Assembly: GCF_014230355.1 (NCBI RefSeq)
Contig: NZ_JACLAX010000013.1
Location: 20,857-84,856, forward strand
Length of the DNA stretch: 64,000 nucleotides
Direction: 5' to 3'
From: Novosphingobium piscinae
GTDB taxonomy: Bacteria; Pseudomonadota; Alphaproteobacteria; Sphingomonadales; Sphingomonadaceae
Made by a program: the position numbers and the translations under genes. How positions within the stretch are numbered: position 1 is the first letter of the stretch; each line of letters opens with the position of its first letter. This document shows positions 54,654-63,821 of the stretch, piece by piece. Under the pieces are notes generated by a model. The model saw only the letters and a list, made by a program, of their open reading frames with translations. It did not search any database and was not told the DNA's origin.

Positions 54654-55639
54654 GCGACGAGCCCGCTACCAAGGTTCCGCCGGCCGCTTCGGCCGCTGAC
54701 GCGGTCAGCCCGCTGGTCCGGCGCAAGCCTCCCGCGCTGGGGCGTGGTCTGGGTGCCCTGCTTGGCGAGGTGCGCCGCGAAGAGCCGCTGGTCACCAGCG
54801 GGGCGGCTCAGGCCGCCACCTCCGGGGACCCGGTCAGTGGCCTCGTCACCCTTCCAGTCGCGGCGATCGAGCCGCACCCCGAGCAGCCGCGGCGGCATTT
54901 CGACGAGGCGGCGCTCGAGGAGCTGGCCGCGTCGATCGCCGCGCGCGGGGTGATCCAGCCGGTCATCGTCCGCCCGCTCGGCGGCGGCCGCTATCAGCTG
55001 GTCGCCGGTGAGCGACGCTGGCGAGCCACCCAGCGCGCCCGCCTGCACGAGATCCCTGCCCTGGTGCGCGAATTGAGCGAACGCGAGGTCATGGCGCTGG
55101 CGCTGATCGAGAACCTCCAGCGCGAGGATCTCAACCCGATCGAGGAGGCGCGCGCCTATCACCGCCTGGCCGAGCAGGAAGCCATGACGCAGGCCGACAT
55201 CGCCAAGATGGTCGACAAGTCGCGCAGCCATGTCGCCAACCTGCAGCGCCTGCTCAGCCTGCCCGAGCCGGTGATCGCACTGGTCGAAAGCGGGGCCCTG
55301 TCGATGGGCCACGCGCGCACGCTGGTCGGGGTGGAGAACGCCGCGGCGCTCGCCCAGGCCGTGGTGGAGCGGCAGATGTCGGTGCGCGAGCTGGAAAAGC
55401 AGGTGCGGCGGCAGAGCCGCGGAGAACCCGCCACGCCGCGGCGCGCGCGCGACCTTGGCGATGGCAGCGGCAATGCCGACATCATCGCGGTGCAGACCCA
55501 CCTCGAGGAGTTCCTCGGCCTGCCGATTCGCATCGCGGTCGATCCCGCCGATCCGACCGCAGGTTCGGTGACGATCCGCTACCGCACGCTCGATCAGCTC
55601 GATCTGGTCTGCCAGCGGCTGACCGGCGAGGCGATCTGA
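54650..55639 (+). CDS. parB: Chromosome partitioning protein ParB
   Basis: CTP-dependent DNA clamp binding parS, 329 residues. The N-terminal LGRGLGALLGE motif contacts ParA; the CTPase domain has PHPEQPRRHFD and LVAGERRWRA; the HTH is around TQADIAKMVDKSRSHVANLQ; and the C-terminal dimer domain ends the protein. The four parS-like sites upstream are its predicted targets. Start ATG 54650 has GAAGGAA upstream. Confidence 0.96.
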   Translation: MSDEPATKVPPAASAADAVSPLVRRKPPALGRGLGALLGEVRREEPLVTSGAAQAATSGDPVSGLVTLPVAAIEPHPEQPRRHFDEAALEELAASIAARGVIQPVIVRPLGGGRYQLVAGERRWRATQRARLHEIPALVRELSEREVMALALIENLQREDLNPIEEARAYHRLAEQEAMTQADIAKMVDKSRSHVANLQRLLSLPEPVIALVESGALSMGHARTLVGVENAAALAQAVVERQMSVRELEKQVRRQSRGEPATPRRARDLGDGSGNADIIAVQTHLEEFLGLPIRIAVDPADPTAGSVTIRYRTLDQLDLVCQRLTGEAI

Positions 55640-55677
55640 GCCTCGATTCAGCCAGTTAATATCAACGAATCAAATAT

Positions 55678-56415
55678 TTACTGGGGAACGCGCTTGTCCG
55701 GAACAAGCCGCACCCGCTTGTCCGGCGCGGCGCGGCGAGGAATCGCGCGGTGGCTACGCCCGACCGTCTCGTAACGCACCTCGGTCACCACGGTGCGCTT
55801 GGTTGCGCCCGCTGCGGCGGGCTGCGGCATCATCATCACCGGCACCCACATCACCGGCACGGCATAGCCATAGGCCATTGCCGGGCCGCCCGGTCCAGGC
55901 GCAGGCTGGGCCAGCATGGCTTCGCAGCGGTCTTGTACGCGGCCCTTGTCCTCGGCCTTGTCGACCACCGCACCGGCCACGGCGCCGACCGCCGCACCGG
56001 CAACCGTACCGAGCACGCGGTTGCCGCGGCCGCCGATCACGTTCCCGGCCACGCCGCCCAGCACGCCGCCGATCACCGCGCCGCCGACGCCATTGTCGCC
56101 CAGCCGGCGGCGGCATTCGCGCAGCCACGATTCGCGGTCGAGCGTCGCGCCCTCATAGCCGCCCGGCGCATAGCCCGGGGCGGCGCCGGACCAGGCCTGT
56201 GGCGGGGGGGCGGTGGGGACGTTGATCACCATCTGCGGGGCCCACCCGCCGTACATTGCGCCGAAGGGGCCGCCCCAGTGCCCCGGAGAGACCATGACCG
56301 GCGCGGCCGGGCCGTGCTCAGGGCCGTGGGCGCGGGCGGGTGCGGCGATCGTGACGGCAGCGGCCACAGCGATTCTGGCCAGGGTGACGTGAGTCGGGGC
56401 GATTCGGCAGCGCAT
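55678..56415 (-). CDS. Glycine-zipper 2TM envelope protein
   Basis: Exported protein of 245 residues. A signal peptide (about 1-29, ending PARA) precedes a His/Pro-rich part and then the glycine zipper VGGAVIGGVLGGVAGNVIGG (about 130-165), as in the Rickettsia 17-kDa antigen family. The tail is basic and rich in Met, Pro and Arg. Such proteins sit in the envelope, probably at the outer membrane; function unknown. Start ATG 56415 has AGGGGA upstream. Convergent with parB. Confidence 0.8.
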   Translation of the reverse strand: MRCRIAPTHVTLARIAVAAAVTIAAPARAHGPEHGPAAPVMVSPGHWGGPFGAMYGGWAPQMVINVPTAPPPQAWSGAAPGYAPGGYEGATLDRESWLRECRRRLGDNGVGGAVIGGVLGGVAGNVIGGRGNRVLGTVAGAAVGAVAGAVVDKAEDKGRVQDRCEAMLAQPAPGPGGPAMAYGYAVPVMWVPVMMMPQPAAAGATKRTVVTEVRYETVGRSHRAIPRRAAPDKRVRLVPDKRVPQ

Positions 56416-56597
56416 GGTGATTCCCCTGAGGAGGGGCACGCAGCCCCGGGCATTAACCCGGAATTTAGCAGCGCGCCGCCCTGCCCGCCACGGCTGGCAC
56501 GGACCTGTCCCGGAATGGCGCAGGACCGGCGGAAGGTAAACCGCCGCGCAGCGATCGGTCCGGCCGGGCGCGCGGCCCCAGCTCGGATATGCGGGGT

Positions 56598-57080
56598 TCA
56601 GATATGCGGGGCGATGATCCGGGCGAGCGCCTCGATCCCGGCAGCGTCGACGGGGTCGAAACGGGCCGGCTCGGGGCTGTCGAGATCGATCACCGCGATG
56701 ACCTGCCCGTCGCGCAGCACCGGGACCACCAGCTCCGAGCGGCTGGCGGCATCGCAGGCGATATGGCCCGGAAAAGCGTGCACGTCGGGCACCAGCTGGG
56801 TCTCGGCACGCGCCGCCGCCGTGCCGCAAACGCCCTGCCCCAGCGCGATGCGGATGCAGGCGGGCTTGCCGATGAACGGCCCGAGCACCAGCCCGCCGTC
56901 GACCATCCGGTAGAACCCGGCCCAGTTGAGCCGCGGCAGCATCTGCCACAGCAGCGCGGCGAGATTGGCCATGTTGGCTACCGGATCGGGCTCGTCATGA
57001 ATCAGCGCCAGTGCGGCCTGGGCCAGATCGGCATGGAGTTCGGCGGGGGTGGCGTCCGCGGCGGGAGTGAAATCGTACAT
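56598..57080 (-). CDS. GAF-domain protein, free methionine-(R)-sulfoxide reductase type
   Basis: Protein of 160 residues, a single GAF domain of the fRMsr family that reduces free methionine-R-sulfoxide. The three functional cysteines are placed as expected: PACIRIALGQGVCGTAA and HIACDAASRSELVVPV. It diverges from the sorbosone dehydrogenase gene across 61 bp. Confidence 0.88.
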   Translation of the reverse strand: MYDFTPAADATPAELHADLAQAALALIHDEPDPVANMANLAALLWQMLPRLNWAGFYRMVDGGLVLGPFIGKPACIRIALGQGVCGTAAARAETQLVPDVHAFPGHIACDAASRSELVVPVLRDGQVIAVIDLDSPEPARFDPVDAAGIEALARIIAPHI

Positions 57081-57141
57081 CCGCCGCAGACTAGCCTGCG
57101 CTCCGGTTGCCGCAAGCGGCGGGGCAGCCTATTTCCCGACT

Positions 57142-58617
57142 ATGAGTGACACCTTGCGCAAAGTGCTCGCCGGCCTTGGCCTCCTGATCATCGTGCTCGT
57201 CGGGGCGGGAGCCTGGCTGCTCAACGGCAATCCGACCGATCGCCCGCTGGCCGCGACCACCGGGCGCGATCCGCAGCTGGTCGATCCCGAACCGGAGAAG
57301 TTCCCGACCATCGGCATCGCCAAGCCGATCGGCTGGGCCGCCGGCGAGGCGCCCACCGCCGCAGCGGGTTTGCAGGTCAACCGCTTCGCCGAGGGGCTCG
57401 ACCATCCCCGGGTGATGCTGACCCTGCCCAATGGCGATGTGCTGGTGGCCGAGGCCAACCGGCCGCCGAGCACGGGTGGCGGCGGCCTGACCGGGCTGGT
57501 CATGGGCTTCCTGTTCTCGCGCGCCGGGGCCGGCGATCCCTCGCCCGATGTGCTGGTCCTGCTGCGCGATGCCGACGGCAACGGCGTGGCCGAACAGCGC
57601 TTCGTGCTGCGCCAGGGCCAGGGCCTCGCCTCGCCCTCCGGACTCGCCTGGCACGACGGCACGCTCTATGTCGCCAATCACGACGCCGTGCTCGCCTTCC
57701 CCTACCAGCCCGGCGCCACCACGCTTAGCGCCAGCCCGCGCAAGCTGATGGACCTGCCCGCCGGCGGCAACCACTGGATGCGCAACCTCCAACTCAGCCC
57801 CGACGCGACCAAGCTCTACGTCGCGGTCGGCTCGGCCTCGAACATCGCCGAGACCGGGATCAAGGCCGAGGAAGGCCGCGCCGCGATCTGGGAGATCGAC
57901 CTCGCCTCGGGCCGGCCGCGGCAATATGCTGGCGGACTGCGCAACGCCAACGGGATGGACTGGAACCCCGCCACCGGCGAGCTGTGGACCGTGGTCAACG
58001 AGCGCGACATGCTCGGCGGCGATCTCGTCCCTGACTATCTCACCAATGTCCCGATCGGTGCGCAGTATGGCTGGCCGTGGTTCTACTGGAAGGACAAGCT
58101 CGACGACCGGGTGAAGGAGCCGATGCCGCTCTATCTCAACGAATATGTCCGCAAGCCGGAGTTCGCGCTGGGCGCCCATGTCGCGCCGCTCGGGTTGCGC
58201 TTCGCCGCGGCGGGCAACCGGCTCGGCAGCAACTTCGCGAACGGTGCCTTCATCGCCCGGCATGGGTCGTGGAACCGCAAGCCCGCGGTCGGCTATGACG
58301 TGGTTTTCGTGACCTTCGACGCCAACGGCAATCCCCGCGGCCAGCCCGTGCCGGTGCTGGGCGGCTTCCTCACCCGCACGGGCAAGACCCATGGCCGGCC
58401 GACCTGGCTGGCCTTCGATCGCACCGGGGCGCTGCTGGTCAGCGATGACACCGCCGGAATCGTCTGGCGCCTGATCGCGCCCGGGGCCGCGCCCGCAGTG
58501 GGGGTCAAGCCGGTGGTGACCGGGCACATGCCGCCGCAGCGGCAGCTCAACAGCGAGGCCATGGCGAGCTTCCGGGCCAGCGCCGAGGAGGCGGCTGCGG
58601 CCGCGACCGGAAAATAG
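57142..58617 (+). CDS. PQQ/sorbosone dehydrogenase family protein, membrane-anchored
   Basis: Beta-propeller of 491 residues of the L-sorbosone dehydrogenase / PQQ-dependent sugar dehydrogenase type. An N-terminal helix (VLAGLGLLIIVLVGAGAWLL) anchors it to the inner membrane facing the periplasm. Typical pieces: VMLTLPNGDVLVAEANRP, RNANGMDWNPATGELW and FIARHGSWNRKP. Substrate unknown. It is the second propeller of this kind in the window but only distantly like the one at 8.7-9.9 kb. Confidence 0.87.
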   Translation: MSDTLRKVLAGLGLLIIVLVGAGAWLLNGNPTDRPLAATTGRDPQLVDPEPEKFPTIGIAKPIGWAAGEAPTAAAGLQVNRFAEGLDHPRVMLTLPNGDVLVAEANRPPSTGGGGLTGLVMGFLFSRAGAGDPSPDVLVLLRDADGNGVAEQRFVLRQGQGLASPSGLAWHDGTLYVANHDAVLAFPYQPGATTLSASPRKLMDLPAGGNHWMRNLQLSPDATKLYVAVGSASNIAETGIKAEEGRAAIWEIDLASGRPRQYAGGLRNANGMDWNPATGELWTVVNERDMLGGDLVPDYLTNVPIGAQYGWPWFYWKDKLDDRVKEPMPLYLNEYVRKPEFALGAHVAPLGLRFAAAGNRLGSNFANGAFIARHGSWNRKPAVGYDVVFVTFDANGNPRGQPVPVLGGFLTRTGKTHGRPTWLAFDRTGALLVSDDTAGIVWRLIAPGAAPAVGVKPVVTGHMPPQRQLNSEAMASFRASAEEAAAAATGK

Positions 58618-58621
58618 CGCT

Positions 58622-59452
58622 TCAGCCGAGGGTCTGGCCCGCGCGTCCCGCCAGCTCGGTCACATACTGCCAGGCAACCCGGCCGGACCGGGCGCCGCGC
58701 CGCTTGGACCATTCAAGCGCGTCGCCCTCGTCCCAGGACAGGCCATAGGCGGCGGCATAGCCGCCGACGATCGCCAGGTAATCGTCCTGGCTGCAGGCGT
58801 GGAAGCCGATCGACAGGCCGAACCGGTCAGCCAGGGCAAGCCGGTCGTCGACCACATCGCGCGGGTTGATCGGATCGTCCTGCTCCGACAGGTGCCGGGC
58901 GACGATGGCCCGGCGGTTGGCAGTGACCGCCAGCCGGACGTTGCCGGGGCGCGCCTCAACCCCGCCCTCCAACCACGAACGCAGCTGGCGCGGACCGGTG
59001 CTGTCGCCGTCCTCGAAGCCGAGATCGTCGATGTAGACGAGGAACCGGCGCGCCACGCGGCCCAGCTGCAGGAACAGCCCGGTCAGCCCGTCGAGCGCGT
59101 CGGGCGCGACCTGGACCAGCGCGATGCCGCCCGGATCCTCGTGCTGGGCTGCCCTGACCGCAGCGCGCAGCAGCGCCGACTTGCCCATGCCGCGTGAGCC
59201 CCACAGCAGCATGTCGTGTGCGGCGTGACCGCGGGCGTGGCGCAGCACGTTGGCCACCACCACCTCCTTCTGCGCGGCGATGCCCTGCAGCAGGGCGAGG
59301 TCGGGAGCGACCAGACGTTCCACCCCGCGCGGTCCGCCGCGGTCCCAGACATAGGCCGGGCAGGCCTGCCAATCCGGGCCAGCGGCCGTGGCCGGGACCA
59401 GACGCTCGAGCGCCTCGGCGATCCGGCGCAGGCTGTCCCCTTCGCTGCTCAT
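58622..59452 (-). CDS. DUF815 family AAA-type ATPase
   Basis: ATPase of 276 residues of the DUF815 (COG2607) family. Walker A LLWGSRGMGKSALLRA and Walker B FLVYIDDLGFEDGD are clear, followed by TANRRAIVARHL. Function in bacteria is unknown. Its start overlaps the acyl-CoA dehydrogenase stop by 4 nt, so the two are translated together. Confidence 0.87.
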   Translation of the reverse strand: MSSEGDSLRRIAEALERLVPATAAGPDWQACPAYVWDRGGPRGVERLVAPDLALLQGIAAQKEVVVANVLRHARGHAAHDMLLWGSRGMGKSALLRAAVRAAQHEDPGGIALVQVAPDALDGLTGLFLQLGRVARRFLVYIDDLGFEDGDSTGPRQLRSWLEGGVEARPGNVRLAVTANRRAIVARHLSEQDDPINPRDVVDDRLALADRFGLSIGFHACSQDDYLAIVGGYAAAYGLSWDEGDALEWSKRRGARSGRVAWQYVTELAGRAGQTLG

Positions 59453-61185
59453 GCGGTCAGGTCCAGCGCTCCGAGCTGGTAGAGCGTGGCGGCGCCGGCT
59501 CGCACCGAAGGGGCCAGTCCAGCCGCCGCCGGGACCAGATGATCCAAGAAGAACCGCGCCACCACGGGCTTGCTCGCCGCCAGGACATGGTCGGTTCCGG
59601 CTACGGCGCGGGCCTGGCGCAGCAGCTGCCAGCCGGCCACGGCCACGGCGCACATGGTGAGGAACGAAACCGAGCCGGCGAGGCGGTCGTCAAGCGAGGC
59701 CTCATCGCGCAGCCACAGCGCGGCGGCGGCACAGTCGGTGGCGAGGGACGCCAGCGCCGGCGCGTCGGCGCTGTCGCGACGAACATCGTCGAGCAGGCCC
59801 AGCAGCACCTCACCCCCGCCGAGGCCAAGCTTGCGGGTGACCAGATCGGCCGCCTGGATCCCGTTGGTGCCTTCGTAGATCGGCAGGATGCGCGCGTCGC
59901 GGTAATGCTGGGCAGCGCCGGTATCCTCGACATAGCCGGTGCCGCCGTGGACCTGGATGCCCAGGCTGGCCACCTCGATCCCGGCCTCGGTGCCCCAGGC
60001 CTTGATCAGCGGAACCAGCACGTCGGCGCGCTGCTTGGCGGCCTCGTCGCCCAGCCCGCCCCGATCGACCTGGCCGGCGGTGTAGTAGAGCAGCGCCCGG
60101 GCGCCCTCGGTCAGCGCACGCATCCGCAGCAGCATGCGCCGCACGTCGGGATGCTCCACGATCGCCACCGGGGTCTTGACGGCGCTGCCCGCGCGCGGCG
60201 ACTGGACCCGCTCGCGCGCGAACCACCGGGCCCGCTGCCAGGCGGCCTCGGCCACCTGCACGCCCTGGCCGCCGACATTGATCCGCGCGGCGTTCATCAT
60301 CGTGAACATCGCCCGCAGTCCCTCATTGGGTGCGCCGACCAGCTCGCCGATGCACGCATCCTCGTCACCGAAGCTCATCACGCAGGTCGGCGAGGCATGC
60401 AGACCGAGCTTGTGCTCGATCGACACCGCCTTGAGATCGTTGCGCACGCCGGGTTCGCCCTGCGCATCGGGCAGGTACTTGGGGACGATGAACAGGCTGA
60501 TCCCGCGCGAGCCCTCGGGCGCCCCGGGCAGCCGCGCCAGCACCAGATGGACGATATTGGCGGCCAGGTCGTGCTCGCCCCAGCTGATATAGATCTTGGT
60601 GCCGCGGATCCGGTACTTTCCGGCGTGCGGCCCCTCGCCGATCGGGGTGGCCGTGGTGCGCAGCGCGCCGACGTCGGACCCGGCCTGCGGCTCGGTCAGG
60701 TTCATCGTCCCGCTCCACTCGCCCGAGATCAGCCTGGGCAGGTAGAGTGCCTTCTGGGCCGGGCTGGCGTGCTGCTCGAGCGCGTCGATCGCCCCGGCGG
60801 TGAGCACCGGCAAGAGAGTGAAGCCGAGGTTGGCAGCGCCCAGCGTTTCGAGCACCGCGACCGACAGTGACCACGGCAGGCCCTGGCCGCCATGGTCCTC
60901 CGGTCCGGCGATCGAGTTCCAGCCCTGCTCGACGAAGGTGCGGTAGGCTTCGGCATAGCCATCCGGCAGGGTCACCACCCCGTCCTGGACGCGCGCGCCG
61001 ACCCGGTCGCCGGCCTGGGCAAGCGGGGCCCATTCGCCCGCGGCAAAGGCCCCGATCCCTTCGACCACCGCCGCGACCGTGTCGGGGGTGGCGGCCGCGA
61101 ACCGGGGCTGTTCGGCCAGGTCGCCCAGTCCGGCGCACACCTCGAGCGCCAGCAGCAGGTCTGAGGTGGGGGCAGTATAGGTCAT
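59449..61185 (-). CDS. Acyl-CoA dehydrogenase
   Basis: FAD enzyme of 578 residues, the long acyl-CoA dehydrogenase type that includes DmdC (3-methylmercaptopropionyl-CoA dehydrogenase). Motifs: MNLTEPQAGSDVGALRT, KIYISWGEHD and the C-terminal QVHGGTGYVEDTGAAQHYRD and PIYEGTNGIQA. It has the extra C-terminal helical part of this group. Exact substrate cannot be told. Downstream is the DUF815 gene. Confidence 0.92.
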   Translation of the reverse strand: MTYTAPTSDLLLALEVCAGLGDLAEQPRFAAATPDTVAAVVEGIGAFAAGEWAPLAQAGDRVGARVQDGVVTLPDGYAEAYRTFVEQGWNSIAGPEDHGGQGLPWSLSVAVLETLGAANLGFTLLPVLTAGAIDALEQHASPAQKALYLPRLISGEWSGTMNLTEPQAGSDVGALRTTATPIGEGPHAGKYRIRGTKIYISWGEHDLAANIVHLVLARLPGAPEGSRGISLFIVPKYLPDAQGEPGVRNDLKAVSIEHKLGLHASPTCVMSFGDEDACIGELVGAPNEGLRAMFTMMNAARINVGGQGVQVAEAAWQRARWFARERVQSPRAGSAVKTPVAIVEHPDVRRMLLRMRALTEGARALLYYTAGQVDRGGLGDEAAKQRADVLVPLIKAWGTEAGIEVASLGIQVHGGTGYVEDTGAAQHYRDARILPIYEGTNGIQAADLVTRKLGLGGGEVLLGLLDDVRRDSADAPALASLATDCAAAALWLRDEASLDDRLAGSVSFLTMCAVAVAGWQLLRQARAVAGTDHVLAASKPVVARFFLDHLVPAAAGLAPSVRAGAATLYQLGALDLTA

Positions 61186-61248
61186 CCGGCAACTCCCGCG
61201 TGCATCGTGGTTTGGGTTTGCACCGCAAGGCCGCTATAGCGCCGCGCC

Positions 61249-62196
61249 ATGACCGGCAACACCCGCCCTCTTGTTCTGCCGCCCGATACCGCGGGGCTTG
61301 CCCGCGCAGCGGATAGCCTGCGCGCCGGCGCACCGGTCGCGGTGCCGACCGAGACGGTCTATGGGCTGGCGGCGCGGGCCGACCAGGCCGAGGCGGTTGC
61401 CGCAGTCTATCGCGCCAAGGGCCGGCCCGATTTCAATCCGCTGATCGTCCATGTGGGCGATCTCGCCGCAGCACGGCCGCTGGCCGAGGTGGATGCGCGG
61501 GCCGAACGCCTGGCCGCCGCGTTCTGGCCTGGGCCGCTGACCATGGTGCTGCCGCTGCGCGCCGGTGCGGCGATCACCCCGGCGGTCACCGCGGGGCTGC
61601 CGACCCTTGCCCTGCGCTGTCCGGATCATCCGGTGATGCGCGCGCTGCTGGCCGCCTGCGCCCTGCCGCTGGCCGCGCCCTCGGCCAACCGCAGCGGCGC
61701 GGTCAGTCCGACCACCGCCGCGCATGTTGCCGCCAGTCTGGCTGGCCGGATCGACCTGGTGCTCGACGGCGGGCCCTGTGCCACCGGGCTCGAATCGACC
61801 ATCGTCGCCCTGCGCACCGAAGGCTGGACGATCCTGCGCCCCGGCCCGGTGAGCACCGAGCAGATCGCTGCCGTGCTCGGCAGCGATGAGGCCCCCGGCG
61901 CGAGCCCGGGCGCGATCGAGGCGCCGGGTCAGCTCGCCAGCCACTATGCGCCCGGCAAGCCGGTGCGGCTGGGCGCCGTGACGGCGGCACCGGACGAATT
62001 CCTGATCGGGTTCGGGGCGCTTGCCGGTGACGTCACCCTGTCGGCCACGGGCGATCTCGCCGAAGCGGCAGCGCGGCTCTATGCCTGTCTCCACGCCGCC
62101 GCCGGCGCCGCGGCGCCGCGCGTCGCGGTGGCGCCGGTGCCCGATCGCGGGATTGGCCGGGCCATCAACGACCGGCTGCGCCGGGCGGCGGCCTGA
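61249..62196 (+). CDS. L-threonylcarbamoyladenylate synthase, Sua5 type
   Basis: Makes threonylcarbamoyl-AMP for t6A37 modification of tRNAs decoding ANN codons. Full-length Sua5 form of 315 residues: YrdC domain (about 1-200) with PVAVPTETVYGLAARAD and KGRPDFNPLIVHV, then the Sua5 C-terminal domain starting APGQLASHYAPGKPV. Divergent from the acyl-CoA dehydrogenase gene. Confidence 0.94.
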   Translation: MTGNTRPLVLPPDTAGLARAADSLRAGAPVAVPTETVYGLAARADQAEAVAAVYRAKGRPDFNPLIVHVGDLAAARPLAEVDARAERLAAAFWPGPLTMVLPLRAGAAITPAVTAGLPTLALRCPDHPVMRALLAACALPLAAPSANRSGAVSPTTAAHVAASLAGRIDLVLDGGPCATGLESTIVALRTEGWTILRPGPVSTEQIAAVLGSDEAPGASPGAIEAPGQLASHYAPGKPVRLGAVTAAPDEFLIGFGALAGDVTLSATGDLAEAAARLYACLHAAAGAAAPRVAVAPVPDRGIGRAINDRLRRAAA

Positions 62197-62230
62197 ATCA
62201 CCCACCGGCGCCGGTCTTTCAGCCATAGCG

Positions 62231-62260
62231 AAAAGGGCCGCCCCGGCAGGAGCGGCCCCT
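62231..62260 (-). terminator. Intrinsic terminator of carD
   Basis: Stem GGGCCGC (62235-62241) with GCGGCCC (62252-62258) and a 10-nt loop. On the minus strand it is followed by TTTT, 26 nt after the carD stop. On the plus strand it may also help to end sua5 transcription, but the T-run is shorter there. Confidence 0.8.
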
Positions 62261-62285
62261 TCGTGGGTCCGGCAGGCGGGCCCGG

Positions 62286-62822
62286 TTATTCGGCCGCGGC
62301 GGCGGCCTCGTAGAACTTGGGCGCATGCTCGTTGAGGATCGCGAGGATCTTCTTCAGCGCCGCCGGTTCGTCGGTCTTTTCCATGGCCGCCAGCTCGCGC
62401 GCGAGCCGCGACGAAGCGGCCTCGAAGATCTGGCGCTCGGAATAGGACTGCTCGGGCTGGTCATCGGCGCGGAACAGGTCGCGGGTCACCTCGGCGATCG
62501 ACACCAGGTCGCCCGAGTTGATCTTGGCTTCGTATTCCTGGGCGCGGCGCGACCACATCGTGCGCTTGACCTTGGGCTTGCCCTTGAGCGTGTCGAGCGC
62601 CTCGCGCAGGGTCTTGTCCGACGACAGCTTGCGCATGCCGATCGCTTCGACCTTGTTCATCGGCACCCGCAGCGTCATCCGTTCCTTCTCGAAGCGGAGC
62701 ACGTAGAGCTCCAGCTTCATTCCGGCGATTTCCTGCTCCTGCAATTCGATTACCCGGCCGACACCGTGCTTGGGGTAAACGACATAGTCTCCAACATCGA
62801 AGGCGTGAGCCTTGGCCGCCAT
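62286..62822 (-). CDS. carD: CarD family transcriptional regulator
   Basis: RNA polymerase-binding regulator of 178 residues that stabilises open promoter complexes, especially at rRNA genes. The N-terminal polymerase-interacting Tudor-like domain is FDVGDYVVYPKHGVGRVIEL; the helical C-terminal part includes TMWSRRAQEYEAKINSGDLV with the conserved Trp. Start ATG 62822 has AAGGAC upstream; an open frame further upstream is not conserved. Confidence 0.94.
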   Translation of the reverse strand: MAAKAHAFDVGDYVVYPKHGVGRVIELQEQEIAGMKLELYVLRFEKERMTLRVPMNKVEAIGMRKLSSDKTLREALDTLKGKPKVKRTMWSRRAQEYEAKINSGDLVSIAEVTRDLFRADDQPEQSYSERQIFEAASSRLARELAAMEKTDEPAALKKILAILNEHAPKFYEAAAAAE

Positions 62823-63035
62823 GTATCGTCCTTTCGCGTCCAGGATCGCGCGACCCGACGGTTCTGGGGTTTGATGGGATAAGGGGCCCGCTCGGCGGAG
62901 CGGCCTTGGCCCGATCAACCGTCTGTTGCGATCCTGCCTTTCAAGATGCGTACTGCCGCTGGAACGACGCGTTCCGCTCGGTCACCTTCATATAGCGAAG
63001 CTGCAACAAAATTTCCACCCCCTCAGGAAAACGCG

Positions 63036-63065
63036 CAAAAACCCCGGAGTCCGGCGACTCCGGGG
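63036..63065 (-). terminator. Intrinsic terminator downstream of fdxA
   Basis: Perfect 10-bp stem CCCCGGAGTC / GACTCCGGGG (63042-63065) with a 4-nt loop, followed on the minus strand by TTTTT. It lies about 80 nt after the fdxA stop. Confidence 0.88.
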
Positions 63066-63144
63066 CGGTGGCGCCAGGCGCCGCTGCAAAGGGTTGTCTC
63101 GCAGCCGCAGCGAGACGAATCGCCGTGATCCGCGGGGCTGGGGC

Positions 63145-63483
63145 TCAGTCGCCCTCGCCGGGTTCGGGCGAGAAGAACTTCTCGAACTTGCCCTCGACGC
63201 CCTTGAACGCATCGGCGTCCTCGGGGGTGTCGCGCTTCGAGGTGAGGTTGGGCCACTCGGCCGAATACTTGGCGTTCAGCTCGAGCCACTGCTCGAGACC
63301 ACCCTCGGTGTCGGGCAGGATCGCCTCGGCCGGGCATTCCGGTTCGCACACGCCGCAGTCGATGCACTCGTTCGGGTTGATGACGAGCATGTTCTCGCCC
63401 TCGTAGAAGCAATCGACCGGGCAGACTTCCACGCAGTCCATGTACTTGCAGCGGATGCAGGCCTCGGTAACGACATAGCTCAT
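63145..63483 (-). CDS. fdxA: Seven-iron ferredoxin FdxA
   Basis: Electron carrier of 112 residues with a 3Fe-4S and a 4Fe-4S cluster. Cysteines are arranged [18 protein letters not shown] and [16 protein letters not shown], as in Azotobacter-type FdI. Start ATG 63483 overlaps the stop of the S4 gene (ATGA). The order helicase - S4 - fdxA - carD is common in alphaproteobacteria. Confidence 0.95.
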   Translation of the reverse strand: MSYVVTEACIRCKYMDCVEVCPVDCFYEGENMLVINPNECIDCGVCEPECPAEAILPDTEGGLEQWLELNAKYSAEWPNLTSKRDTPEDADAFKGVEGKFEKFFSPEPGEGD

Positions 63484-63815
63484 GACGAATGGTCCCCTGG
63501 TTGCTCGGGCCGGTCTGGGTCCGACGCGGGCGGTGCTGGTTCGGCTGCTATGGGATTTGCGGGAGCCCCGTCAAGCACGCGATAGCAGGCCTGGGCTTCA
63601 AGGGCAGGGCCGCGGCGACCGGGCAGGGCCAGAATCTCGATCACGCGCACCCCGGCGGGCAGCGGCAGCACGAGGATGTCGCCGGTGCGCACCGCCAGTG
63701 CGCTGCGCTCGACCCGGCGGCCGTTGAGGCGGATATGGCCGGCGGCGACCAGCGCCTGGGCCAAGGGCCGCGTCCGGGCGAAGCGCAGGAACCACAGCAG
63801 CTTGTCGAGCCGCAT
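63480..63815 (-). CDS. S4 RNA-binding domain protein (Hsp15-like)
   Basis: Protein of 111 residues with an N-terminal S4 domain: [20 protein letters not shown] and [20 protein letters not shown]. Relatives such as Hsp15 bind stalled 50S subunits. The tail is Pro/Ala-rich. It lies 6 nt behind the upstream helicase-like gene and overlaps fdxA. Confidence 0.9.
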   Translation of the reverse strand: MRLDKLLWFLRFARTRPLAQALVAAGHIRLNGRRVERSALAVRTGDILVLPLPAGVRVIEILALPGRRGPALEAQACYRVLDGAPANPIAAEPAPPASDPDRPEQPGDHSS

Positions 63816-63821
63816 CGCCGC

